17,983 bases of DNA from CAYJAD01 sp964371505 (GCA_964371505.1 CAYJNG010000040.1:1-17983); one strand, 5' to 3'. Numbered from the stretch's first letter, positions 8,056 to 15,305 are shown. A program made the numbers and translations. The notes: generated from the letters alone by a model not told the origin.

Positions 8056-9418
8056 GGGAAGATGCCTCCAAAGAGCGTTTTAAAAAATTCAATAAAAGCT
8101 GAGAAAGATTGGTCATCCAAAACTCTCCGGCCACGGTAAGCTTTCCTCTACCGTGAACAAAATCTAACAAACCGGCTTCCTGCCACTGCGCAAGTAGGGG
8201 TCTACAGCGCTCCACAAAGGCAGGGCCAAAATCTTTTTCCATATGCGGCACATCAATGAGCCCTTGCTCAAACCCTTCCGCAATGGCGCGAAATTCCTTA
8301 TGCTTAGCCGTAGGAAGCTGCATGAAGCCTATGGGCTTGCGGCCCGCTTCTACATTTTTTACCCACGCATCAAAGTCACCATTATTCATGTAAAAAACGC
8401 CATTAATATTGCCGCCGCCGCCAGGGCCAAAGGCAAGACAATGCGCATCGCTCTTCACGTAAAGATTGTAAATATTCCGCTCACGTGTGGTACGCCCCCA
8501 GTGGCTGAGCGAAAGGCGTTTATAAAGAGCTTCATCCAAATAGCGTACAGCCTCAGCATACATATGCGCACGCGCTGCCACATTGGGCGGCGTTTCTATG
8601 CGCCCTTCCAGCACGGCTTTTCCTAAAGGTGTTTGGTCATACACGTTGAGCTGGTAGCAATCACACCCATCAAGGTTTAAAGAAGCCATCACCGCCAGAT
8701 CATCTTGCCAGCGCTGCATGGATTGCTCTGGCAATCCGTAAATAAGATCCACGATAACAGCAGCTTGATTCGTATCTTGCAAAAGCTTAAGCTGCCCTAT
8801 GAGCTCCTCTTGTGAACCTACACGCTTCAGCATACGGCGAATATCTGTTTGAAAAGTCTGCACACCTAAGGAAAAACGGTTCACACCGCCTTCCATATAG
8901 GCCGCCACAGAGGCTTCATTGATATTAGAAAGACGCCCTTCGATGGTGATTTCGCAATCATTGGCAAGGGGGAGATATTTTCTTGCTGCTTTAAGCACGC
9001 GCAAAGCATCCTCTGGCTCCAATGCGGTGGGGGTGCCGCCACCAAAATAAAGCGCATGAATGGGCTCTTGCTGAGCCGCGGGCTTTTCCGCCCAAAGAGC
9101 AAACTCTTTTTCAAGGACGGCGGCATACGTATGGCTATCCTGCACACGATACGGCTTATTGTAAAAACCGCAGTATAAACAATGCGTCTGACAAAAAGGC
9201 ACATGCACATAAGCCACAGAACGCCCTTTACGTTGCCCTTGCAATAGCGTTTCCAGCGTTGTTTCGTATTCTTCTTCCGCAACTTTTTTACCGGAAAGTC
9301 CGGGGTGCAAAGAAATTTTTTTCTCAAAAGCCTGTGTTAAAGGTTCTTTACTCACAGTGGCAAAATAATCTTCCAATTGCAGAGGCTTCAAACTTTTATG
9401 ATGATTTTCAGCATTCAT
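8042..9418 (-). CDS. hutW: Anaerobic heme-degrading radical SAM methyltransferase HutW/ChuW
   Basis: A 458-residue cytosolic radical-SAM enzyme of the HemN-related HutW/ChuW/HmuW group. The [4Fe-4S]-binding motif CQTHCLYC gives Cys76, Cys80 and Cys83 in the usual CxxxCxxC spacing. The SAM-binding GGGTP follows at 126-130, with the HemN-like stretches RFSLGVQTF and IVDLIYGLPEQ after that. The family opens heme without oxygen by a methyl-transfer reaction, giving a linear tetrapyrrole (anaerobilin) and free iron. The length and the hutX gene nearby favour HutW over the coproporphyrinogen dehydrogenase HemN. The ribosome site AAAGGT, 7 nt before the ATG at 9418, is good. This is the first gene of the operon, behind a promoter with a Fur-like box and a large palindrome. 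Confidence 0.9.
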   Translation of the reverse strand: MNAENHHKSLKPLQLEDYFATVSKEPLTQAFEKKISLHPGLSGKKVAEEEYETTLETLLQGQRKGRSVAYVHVPFCQTHCLYCGFYNKPYRVQDSHTYAAVLEKEFALWAEKPAAQQEPIHALYFGGGTPTALEPEDALRVLKAARKYLPLANDCEITIEGRLSNINEASVAAYMEGGVNRFSLGVQTFQTDIRRMLKRVGSQEELIGQLKLLQDTNQAAVIVDLIYGLPEQSMQRWQDDLAVMASLNLDGCDCYQLNVYDQTPLGKAVLEGRIETPPNVAARAHMYAEAVRYLDEALYKRLSLSHWGRTTRERNIYNLYVKSDAHCLAFGPGGGGNINGVFYMNNGDFDAWVKNVEAGRKPIGFMQLPTAKHKEFRAIAEGFEQGLIDVPHMEKDFGPAFVERCRPLLAQWQEAGLLDFVHGRGKLTVAGEFWMTNLSQLLLNFLKRSLEASSHEDK

Positions 9419-9449
9419 GGCTTTACCTTTTAGTTGAATAGTAGTTTAG

Positions 9450-9489
9450 CGCGCTAACAAAGTTAGACTCCACTAACTTTGTTAGCGCG
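9450..9489. promoter_or_regulatory. 17-bp perfect inverted repeat (likely operator or leader hairpin) of the heme operon
   Basis: The arm CGCGCTAACAAAGTTAG (9450-9466) is repeated exactly in inverse at 9473-9489 with a 6-nt loop. Each arm holds its own dyad, CTAAC-N3-GTTAG (9454-9466 and 9473-9485), centred 19 bp apart. No T-run follows on either strand, so it is not a terminator. It lies between the predicted promoter and the hutW start, at the expected transcription start, which fits either two adjacent repressor sites or a 5' mRNA hairpin. Confidence 0.75.
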
Positions 9490-9517
9490 ACACTACCAAA
9501 ATGAAAGTGATTGTCAA
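9490..9517 (-). promoter_or_regulatory. Predicted promoter of the hutW operon
   Basis: On the minus strand a perfect -35 TTGACA (complement of 9512-9517) is followed after 16 nt by a weak -10, TAGTGT (complement of 9490-9495). Transcription would start about 7 nt later, inside the large palindrome. A weaker -10-like TATAAT lies further upstream (complement of 9584-9589). The -10 choice is uncertain. Confidence 0.45.
9502..9516. promoter_or_regulatory. Fur-like box over the hutW promoter
   Basis: TGAAAGTGATTGTCA matches the 7-1-7 Fur core TGATAATnATTATCA at 11 of 14 arm positions. It overlaps the predicted -35 element, where a bound repressor would block RNA polymerase. Iron repression of a heme-iron operon is expected, but the match was made by eye and not scored against the genome. 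Confidence 0.45.
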
Positions 9518-10074
9518 GGGCGAAGTCAACAATATTTTGTTAACACACATAATCCTACCCTCACTTACGCTCATTACATATGGATTATACAAAGAAAAAC
9601 ACACTACACTTAGGTAGTATAATCTGCACCATCACTTAACAATAAAGACCTAAAATGCACTATGCAGCGTAAGGTATCCTTCCTCTTTTACGGCTACTGT
9701 TGCGGCGCCTATACTCTTTCTTCAAAGGCAAACCGCTGACTCTCTACAAAAACAAAAAAGGGCACTCCCCATGGTAGGGAGTGCCCTTGAGTCCTTTCCT
9801 CATACGCGGCCATAGATTTCTTGCAACGTGCGCCTTACGATTCACGGCCTCTGAAGCCACATGGCAAGTAAAGTAACACCTTGTACCGCTTTCCCTTCAC
9901 CACAAGAGTGGGCATGGGCATGGCACAATCTTAAATATGTGTAACGACAATTGAAAAAAGAGACAAAAAAATAAAGGCTGTTAAGACATGCAACCTGCAT
10001 GTTTTCCATGCAGGCCGCAACTCACGCATGCAAGCGCAAAAATAGAAGTACCTTTCTATACCTTACGCATAATA
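9518..10074. other. Intergenic stretch with one terminator, no assigned gene
   Basis: About 560 nt with no ORF recognised as a gene. It contains the minus-strand terminator at 9751-9788 and a perfect 8-bp hairpin CCTGCATG/CATGCAGG (9994-10001 and 10007-10014) with a 5-nt loop. A minus-strand 52-codon frame (10000-9842) carrying the Cys/His cluster CHAHAHSC lies between them, but it lacks a good ribosome site and is not called as a gene. No tRNA or known riboswitch was recognised. Confidence 0.5.
9751..9788 (-). terminator. Rho-independent terminator, minus strand
   Basis: A 12-bp perfect stem (AAGGGCACTCCC at 9758-9769, inverse at 9777-9788) has a 7-nt loop and is followed on the minus strand by TTTTTTGTTTTTG. 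It ends a transcript coming from the right, presumably that of the small secreted-protein gene at 10075-10425. This means about 290 nt of transcribed 3' region lies between that gene and the stop point. Confidence 0.85.
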
Positions 10075-10425
10075 TTAATTTCTATGGCTACATGTGGTGT
10101 CATTATCAACAATAAGAAACTTTTCACCGTTTTCATAAACCTTTACGTTTCCGCTTACTTCTAGCTCAAACTCATATTCTAAGGCTGTTTTAAAGCACTC
10201 TGCCAGCTCTTTATTCAATTCAGAATAAATGCCTAAATAGAGAACTTGCTTCAGATTATCGGGAGCAACAACCATGGTAGCATGCTCTATGTTGCCTCCT
10301 TCAGGTTGAAGATACGCATAGCCGATGAAAGTCCCTTTTGTGGTCTGTGCCAAGCCCTCGCTGCCGGTAAAGCAAAAAAGGCCAAAACATAACACAAGTA
10401 CCATAAAAAATTTTTCCTTTAACAT
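10075..10425 (-). CDS. Small secreted protein of unknown function
   Basis: A 116-residue protein with a clear Sec signal peptide: Lys residues at 3 and 5, hydrophobic core FFMVLVLCFGLFCF, probable cleavage after GLAQ or nearby. The mature part of about 90 residues looks like a small beta-rich domain (TFIGYAYLQPEGGN, ELEVSGNVKVYENGEKFLIV) with a conserved-looking pair of Cys residues (CFKTAL and CSHRN) that could form a disulfide. A strong ribosome site (AAGGAG, 6 nt before the ATG) supports the start and that the gene is real. I do not recognise the family. It stands alone on the minus strand between the heme operon and the siderophore-type cluster, and its transcript would end at the terminator near 9751. 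A role in periplasmic heme or iron handling is possible but unsupported. Confidence 0.7.
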   Translation of the reverse strand: MLKEKFFMVLVLCFGLFCFTGSEGLAQTTKGTFIGYAYLQPEGGNIEHATMVVAPDNLKQVLYLGIYSELNKELAECFKTALEYEFELEVSGNVKVYENGEKFLIVDNDTTCSHRN

Positions 10426-11285
10426 GTTTTCTCCTTAGTCTGGTTAATGATTACAAAATACCAACTGGCAAACAGCCCATATATCTTTGATTTTTTAAAA
10501 CTGCAATGTAGAACTAAACATAAAGAACGTTTAATATTTTTCTAAGGCATACTGTAACAGTAAAATGCATGGCGCTACCGCTGTACACAAAGCCATGGAG
10601 CTTTTTCACAGCGCAAGGGCATATCTTACAATTAAAAAATTAACGTATTTTCGTATAAACACAACACACTCATTTACTATATTACCATACATTAAATCGG
10701 TGTGGCTTATATATAATGCCAAAAATAAAATTTACTAGCAGCGCAGGACGAAAATATTTCAGCCGTGCATAAAATGCTAAGCCTTTGCTGAGTTATGCCC
10801 ATAAAATATTGATTCAGCTAGGTACCAGTGCAAACTGCCCCTACTACTACACGTTTTCCAAAAGAACTTTGACACCAAATGCGTTAACAGTACTCATACC
10901 CAAAATCCTCATCACCCCTCGTTTGGTACAGAAGCTCGCAAAGTAACAACGCACACTCTAGTAAACATTACAAAAACAACACCCCAGCACATTTGTTAAC
11001 TTTTTATTTACACATGCCAAATATTTTATGCTGTCTTTTTTAGCACCGCTGACCAAACGAATACAATACCTATATACAGTTGATTTTATATATTTTATTT
11101 ATACTAGCACTACAATCGTTTAAACGTTAAGAAAATAATTTGTATATTTTAAATAGTTTACACTTCTGCACTTATATTTTAATAATATTGACTATGAATT
11201 TCAGATGTGAAATAAGCTAACAGCTATCAACGATGCAGGCCTCGCTCTTTTCTAGGCGCACACTCTATTGTCCACAGGAAAACAC
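10426..11285. other. Long AT-rich intergenic region without recognised gene
   Basis: About 860 nt of AT-rich sequence separates the divergently transcribed small secreted-protein gene and the iron-chelate cluster. Frames on both strands are short and lack ribosome sites. Near the right end lie a candidate promoter for the plus-strand cluster and a 10-bp palindrome CGTTTAAACG (11117-11126). I see no tRNA, CRISPR array, IS end or known riboswitch. It could hold a small RNA or the remains of a decayed gene. Confidence 0.5.
11157..11203 (+). promoter_or_regulatory. Candidate promoter and Fur-like box of the iron-chelate/TonB cluster
   Basis: A -35-like TTTACA (11157-11162) and a -10-like AATAAT (11181-11186) are spaced by 18 nt. 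Immediately downstream, TGACTATGAATTTCA (11189-11203) matches the Fur 7-1-7 core at 10 of 14 arm positions, covering the expected start point. The region is AT-rich, so chance matches are likely. Confidence 0.35.
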
Positions 11286-12335
11286 ATGAAAACAAAAAAA
11301 CTATCCTTTATTTTCGCTTTTATTATCACAAGCTTACTCACCGTTGGCGGTATTGGCCTTGTGGCAGCGCATATGTACCAAACCGTACTTATTGATGTAG
11401 CCAATGCTCAAGGAAAAATTATTCAGGGCGAATTTTTACTCGCCCCTAAAAAGATAGCCTGCCTAAATTATGACTCTGTGGACATTTTAGATAAGCTCGG
11501 CTTGGGACATCATATCGTAGGCATGATAAAAGGCCCAGAAGCGCCAAAACATTTACAAAAATACGTAGATGATGCCTCCATAGTACCCTTAGGTTCCATG
11601 AAAGAACCCGACATGCAAGCTTTAGCCTCGCTACAGCCGCATGTTATTCTCTCCAGTGGTCGCACCGTTGGCCTGTACGATTCACTAGTGCAAATTGCTC
11701 CCACCATGGCTGTGGCTGTGGACAGTAAGGATGGCTTTCTTAAAGGCGTGAAAGACATGGCTCTTAAGCATGGCATCCTTATGGGCAAAGAAAAAGAAAT
11801 GAAAAAACTTTTGGCACATCTGGAGCTTAAGGCTGAAAAGTTACGTCAAAAGCATGAAGGACGCCGCGCCATCCAAGCCATTTTTGTGGGCGACAAATTA
11901 CACATTCAAGGTGCTGAAAGCGCCAAGGGCAAAGGCGCGGGTAAAGTGCTTATAGCCGACCTTGGCTTTGAAAATGCCGGTAAGAATTTTGATAGCAGCA
12001 ATGCAGAACACTCCTCTTACGAGTATATTCTTGCACAAAATCCAGAATTTATCTTTGTGCTTGATAAAAATAGCGCCGTGGGCAATGACGGGGCCAAAGC
12101 CAAAGAAATGCTGCCAAAGCAGGAGCAGATTCTACAAACGGAAGCGTTTAAAACCGGCAAGCTTATTTTCTTAAATCCTGAAAACACTTGGTATGTTAAC
12201 AGCGGCGGCCTCACTGCCATGGATAGCATGTTGCAAAACTTTACCTCCTTACCCAAAAAGGATGTAAAGCCCGTGGCGCAAACTTCGCCCACGGCAACAC
12301 AAGAAACCTCCCCCGAACAAAACAAGAAAAATTAA
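11286..12335 (+). CDS. Periplasmic iron-chelate binding protein (FecB/CeuE-like), first copy
   Basis: A 349-residue substrate-binding protein of the class III (FecB/BtuF) fold. The N-terminal segment, residues 7-28, is hydrophobic and serves as signal peptide or membrane anchor; there is no lipobox. The core runs from KKIACLNYDSVDILDKLGLG through MKEPDMQALASLQPHVILSS to the C-terminal lobe with NTWYVNSGGL. The last 30 residues are a Lys/Pro/Thr/Gln-rich tail. The start is set at 11286 by AGGA 6-7 nt upstream; an earlier TTG at 11268 lacks such a site. It is clearly paralogous to the protein starting at 17047 (shared GSMKE.DM, SLQP, IAPT and DK..AVG blocks). It heads the exbB-exbD-tonB unit rather than sitting next to the permeases, so it may feed the same ABC importer with another ligand. 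Confidence 0.87.
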   Translation: MKTKKLSFIFAFIITSLLTVGGIGLVAAHMYQTVLIDVANAQGKIIQGEFLLAPKKIACLNYDSVDILDKLGLGHHIVGMIKGPEAPKHLQKYVDDASIVPLGSMKEPDMQALASLQPHVILSSGRTVGLYDSLVQIAPTMAVAVDSKDGFLKGVKDMALKHGILMGKEKEMKKLLAHLELKAEKLRQKHEGRRAIQAIFVGDKLHIQGAESAKGKGAGKVLIADLGFENAGKNFDSSNAEHSSYEYILAQNPEFIFVLDKNSAVGNDGAKAKEMLPKQEQILQTEAFKTGKLIFLNPENTWYVNSGGLTAMDSMLQNFTSLPKKDVKPVAQTSPTATQETSPEQNKKN

Positions 12336-12361
12336 TTTATTCCTTAAAAGGCGGCATTTTC

Positions 12362-13012
12362 ATGGATTTTTTCAGCACAGAAAGACTATTAGAACTTTTT
12401 GACCTTATCTACACCTCTGTGGGAGTAGCAGGGCTTGCCCTCTTAGCATTTGCTATTTATGGCCTCTATTTGGGTCTGCGCAATATTATTTACATTCGCT
12501 TGGTGCGTCGTGAGTTTCGTAAAAATTACCGCGAAGTACTACGCCATGCCAAATCCGACTCAGATCAAGCTAAACACATTACCGACAACCCCCTGCTTAA
12601 TATTGTATGGGATATTGTACATACACACCAAGGGCACTCCGATGACATGCGCGCCGAGGTAAACTATCTCTTCCACAAAAACTTTGAGTCTGTCACCCGC
12701 TCTTTATATTGGATTCGCCTTATCACTGTCATATCTCCCCTCTTGGGCCTTTTAGGTACCGTTATGGGTATGGTAGGCGTATTCCAAGCCATCGCCACCG
12801 ACTCCAGCCCAGACGCCACCGTATTGGCCGGCGGTATTTGGGAAGCTTTACTCACCACCATTATGGGCCTGTCCATAGCCATCCCCATGCTTATGATTTA
12901 CTACTTCCTGTTGCTGCGCTTTAAAGGCTTTCGCGTAGAAGCCATTGAATACAGCTATAGAGCTGTGGGTGTGTGGAAAAAACGCCACGGCGAAAATACT
13001 ACAGGAGAGTAG
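12362..13012 (+). CDS. exbB: ExbB/TolQ-family proton channel protein
   Basis: A 216-residue inner-membrane protein of the MotA/TolQ/ExbB family. One helix lies near the N-terminus (residues 19-40). A cytosolic loop follows, then the conserved two-helix region: SPLLGLLGTVMGMVGVFQAIA (about 126-146) and WEALLTTIMGLSIAIPMLMIYYFLL (about 160-185). The GLLGTV and GIWEAL...T.GL.IAIP patterns are diagnostic. With ExbD it forms the proton-driven motor that energises TonB. It follows the binding protein gene by 26 nt and precedes exbD by 2 nt. ExbB and TolQ are related, but the exbD and tonB genes downstream favour ExbB. Confidence 0.93.
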   Translation: MDFFSTERLLELFDLIYTSVGVAGLALLAFAIYGLYLGLRNIIYIRLVRREFRKNYREVLRHAKSDSDQAKHITDNPLLNIVWDIVHTHQGHSDDMRAEVNYLFHKNFESVTRSLYWIRLITVISPLLGLLGTVMGMVGVFQAIATDSSPDATVLAGGIWEALLTTIMGLSIAIPMLMIYYFLLLRFKGFRVEAIEYSYRAVGVWKKRHGENTTGE

Positions 13013-13014
13013 AC

Positions 13015-13404
13015 ATGGATTTATTTGATGATAACGACGATGATGATTTAGCCATAGACTTAACACCCCTCATTGACGTGGTGTTTATGCTACTCATTTT
13101 CTTTATTATGACCACCACCTTTAGTAAGCCTGTCATGGAGATTATCCTCCCCAAGGCCGAACAGGCCGACACGCCCGAGGAAAAGTCCAAAGAAATATTG
13201 GTATCCATCACGCAGCACGGTTCTTTGTTTTACAAGGATAAACGCATTGAGCTTCAAGACTTGGTTGCAGAGCTACGCAAAGACAGCACGGCTGTGCTCA
13301 ACGTGTATGTAGATAAGGCAGCTCCCTTTGAAGCCTTTGTAGAAGTGGTAAATATGGCCAAAGTAGAAAGAGAGGGCCGTTTTGTTATCAGCACGGAAAA
13401 ATGA
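13015..13404 (+). CDS. exbD: ExbD/TolR-family motor protein
   Basis: A 129-residue protein with an acidic N-terminus (DLFDDNDDDD), then the signature DLTPLIDVVFMLLIFFIMTT. This is the single membrane helix with its essential Asp, followed by a periplasmic domain of about 90 residues ending GRFVISTEK. AGGAG lies about 9 nt before the ATG at 13015, two bases after exbB, so this start is preferred over an upstream in-frame ATG inside exbB. It forms the proton-translocating pore with ExbB and transmits force to TonB. Its last 23 nt overlap the tonB reading frame if tonB uses its TTG start. Confidence 0.93.
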   Translation: MDLFDDNDDDDLAIDLTPLIDVVFMLLIFFIMTTTFSKPVMEIILPKAEQADTPEEKSKEILVSITQHGSLFYKDKRIELQDLVAELRKDSTAVLNVYVDKAAPFEAFVEVVNMAKVEREGRFVISTEK

Positions 13405-14113
13405 TGCCAGAAGCAGCGGTACAGACGCTGCATGGCATAGCGCAAAACCCATGCGCCAAAGCCGCGCCGCATCGCTGGGCATAATAGCTGCTATAATTAT
13501 AGCCTTTATGTTGGTAAGCCTTAAGTTTGCTAAAGAACTACTAACGCAACCTGTGGCCTTGCCCTTGAGCATACCCATTGAAATTGAGCAAGAAATTTTC
13601 ATCAAGCCCAAAAAAATGGAGAAAATTTTAGCGGAGGAGTCGCAGCATATTATTTATGAACCGCCACCGCCACCGCCTGAGGTAAAACCAAAACCCAAAC
13701 CGGAGCCACCGCCACCGCCGCCGCCAAAGCCTAAGCCCAAACCTAAGGTAGTGCCCAAGGTAAAGCCTAAACCAACTCCGGCTGTGGCAGCTCCAGCACC
13801 GGTGGATAATAGCGCAGCCCTTGCGGCCCAAAAAGTCCAAGACGAAAAAATGGCCTTGGGTATTTTGGTGGGGCTCATAGAGCAAAATAAAAAATATCCT
13901 CGTCAAGCCATGAAAAGAGGTATTCAAGGCGCCATACGCTTGCACGTGGTCGTCAATGCTCAAGGCGTTATAACCGCAGCAACTGTGGTGGGAGGCGGGC
14001 CTTCCATACTTAAAAAAGCCACAGAAGACCTTGGTAAAAAACTTATAGGTAAAAATGTAGGTGTAAAAACATCGCTTAATGTACGCGTACCCATAGCGTA
14101 CACCATGAAATAA
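13382..14113 (+). CDS. tonB: TonB energy-transducing protein
   Basis: A 243-residue TonB. A short cytosolic N-terminus is followed by one membrane helix (about residues 31-50). A long Pro/Lys-rich periplasmic spacer (about 95-145) is built of Pro runs alternating with Lys-Pro repeats. The C-terminal TonB domain contains KKYPRQAMKRGIQGAIRLHV and ends VPIAYTMK. It couples ExbBD proton flow to outer-membrane receptors such as the one at 5845-8055. Start choice: a TTG at 13382 has AGAGAGGG 5 nt upstream and overlaps exbD; the first in-frame ATG (13451) has no ribosome site but would still leave the membrane helix intact. A terminator follows the stop by about 30 nt. Confidence 0.9.
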   Translation: MLSARKNDARSSGTDAAWHSAKPMRQSRAASLGIIAAIIIAFMLVSLKFAKELLTQPVALPLSIPIEIEQEIFIKPKKMEKILAEESQHIIYEPPPPPPEVKPKPKPEPPPPPPPKPKPKPKVVPKVKPKPTPAVAAPAPVDNSAALAAQKVQDEKMALGILVGLIEQNKKYPRQAMKRGIQGAIRLHVVVNAQGVITAATVVGGGPSILKKATEDLGKKLIGKNVGVKTSLNVRVPIAYTMK

Positions 14114-14143
14114 TACGTAGAAAAACCATTTTTACGCAAATTA

Positions 14144-14201
14144 CAACTCCTGTAGGGGCCCCCCTCTGCACATGCATCCCCTGCAGGAGTTGGTATTTTT
14201 A
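14144..14201 (+). terminator. Rho-independent terminator after tonB
   Basis: The arms CAACTCCTGTAGGGG (14144-14158) and CCCCTGCAGGAGTTG (14178-14192) pair along 15 positions with a single G-U wobble. A T-run (14196-14200) follows. It separates the binding-protein/exbBD/tonB unit from the permease unit, or allows partial read-through into it. Confidence 0.85.
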
Positions 14202-14264
14202 CCCCCCTTGTGCAAACCTCATCCCTACACAGTAGACATAACAAAAATATATAAAAGGAAAACA

Positions 14265-15296
14265 ATGCTTTCACGAAAATTTTGGTCACAATATGCCTAC
14301 TCAGTCCTTATGCTGGTACTCATCCTTATTTTTTCTTGCCTCTCCCTCTTTGTGGGCCCCATGGATATTTCCCTTGAAGGGATCATGGCAGGTGATTTTC
14401 AGCAAGTAAGCATTCTTTTCATTTCGCGCTTACCGCGGCTCTTGGCTATTTTGTGTACAGGTATTGGCATGAGTGTGGCGGGTCTTATCATGCAAAATCT
14501 TTGCATGAATAAGTTTGTTTCTCCTTCCACGTCCTCCACGGTGGCCTTTGCGCAATTTGGCGTACTGCTCTCTCTCTTACTTTTCCCCATGGCTAGTTTA
14601 TGGGAAAAAACCGCCGTGGCTTTTGTAACGTCCATTTTGGGCACCTGGCTTTTTGTATGGTTTACCCAACAAATTAAGTTTAAAGATATTATTATGGTGC
14701 CCCTCATTGGTATTATGTTTGGCAATGTTATTGGCGGCGTTACCACGCACTTTGCCTATAGCTACGACCTTATGCAAACCATTCAATCCACCTTAGTGGG
14801 AGATTTTTCCCTCATTATTCGTGGACGCTATGAAATTGTTTTCCTTGTGTTACCGCTTATTATTATTTCCTATATATACGCCAATCACTTTAACATTGTA
14901 GGACTTGGAAAGGATTTTTCTTCTAACCTTGGCGTGCATTACCAACGCGTGCTCTTTGGCGGGCTATCCATTGCAGCCCTTATTACAGCCTCAGTGGTGG
15001 TCACCGTGGGTACCATTTCTTATTTAGGGCTTATTGTGCCTAATATTGTGGCCATGTTTCGTGGGGATAAAATCCGCGGGTCCTTGCTTGATGTCTCACT
15101 TTTTGGTGCACTTTTTGTGCTCATTTGCGATCTTGTGGGCCGCGTTATCATATACCCCTATGAACTCCCCATCGACCTTATCTCCGGCATTGTGGGCTCA
15201 GCCATTTTCCTTGTGCTTATGTTTAAACGCCTAAGCCCCAAAAAAGCTTGCCCTAAAAAACCCACCACATCTGACTGCTCTTGCGCTAAGGCCTAA
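14265..15296 (+). CDS. FecCD-family iron-chelate ABC permease, first subunit (CeuB/FatD/YclN-like)
   Basis: A 343-residue inner-membrane permease with about nine to ten helices. It carries the FecCD-family blocks SRLPRLLAILCTGIGMSVAGLIMQ (Arg-Pro-Arg near the second helix), VSPSTSS, and TVGTISYLGLIVPNIVAMFRG, the loop that contacts the ATPase. The start at 14265 is set by AAAAGGA 6 nt upstream; extending the frame further up would place the start inside the terminator stem. The overall pattern is closer to the catecholate-siderophore group (CeuB, FatD, VctD, YclN) than to heme permeases. It is followed by the second permease after 9 nt. It forms a heterodimeric channel with that protein. No clear promoter was found between the terminator and this gene. 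Confidence 0.9.
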   Translation: MLSRKFWSQYAYSVLMLVLILIFSCLSLFVGPMDISLEGIMAGDFQQVSILFISRLPRLLAILCTGIGMSVAGLIMQNLCMNKFVSPSTSSTVAFAQFGVLLSLLLFPMASLWEKTAVAFVTSILGTWLFVWFTQQIKFKDIIMVPLIGIMFGNVIGGVTTHFAYSYDLMQTIQSTLVGDFSLIIRGRYEIVFLVLPLIIISYIYANHFNIVGLGKDFSSNLGVHYQRVLFGGLSIAALITASVVVTVGTISYLGLIVPNIVAMFRGDKIRGSLLDVSLFGALFVLICDLVGRVIIYPYELPIDLISGIVGSAIFLVLMFKRLSPKKACPKKPTTSDCSCAKA

Positions 15297-15305
15297 AGGT
15301 AAACC

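Noticed and set aside
9518..9583. Minus-strand 22-codon leader-like frame ending in the palindrome
   Set aside because: It lies mostly upstream of or across the predicted promoter and has no supporting features beyond a weak AGG.
9790..9960. Possible cobalamin-type riboswitch on the minus strand (AGGGAAA...GGT stretch)
   Set aside because: The conserved core elements and the B12 box could not be found, and no transport gene follows in the right orientation.
10919..11060. 9-bp inverted repeat TCGTTTGGT/ACCAAACGA
   Set aside because: The arms are about 125 nt apart in AT-rich sequence; one such pair is expected by chance in a region of this size.
13628..13963. Minus-strand Gly/Trp/Arg-rich frames opposite tonB
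   Set aside because: Their composition is the mirror of the Pro/Lys-rich TonB spacer codons, so they are shadows of tonB.
14172..14264. N-terminal extension of the first FecCD permease
   Set aside because: It would start inside the terminator stem and lacks a ribosome site; the ATG at 14265 has AAAAGGA at proper spacing.
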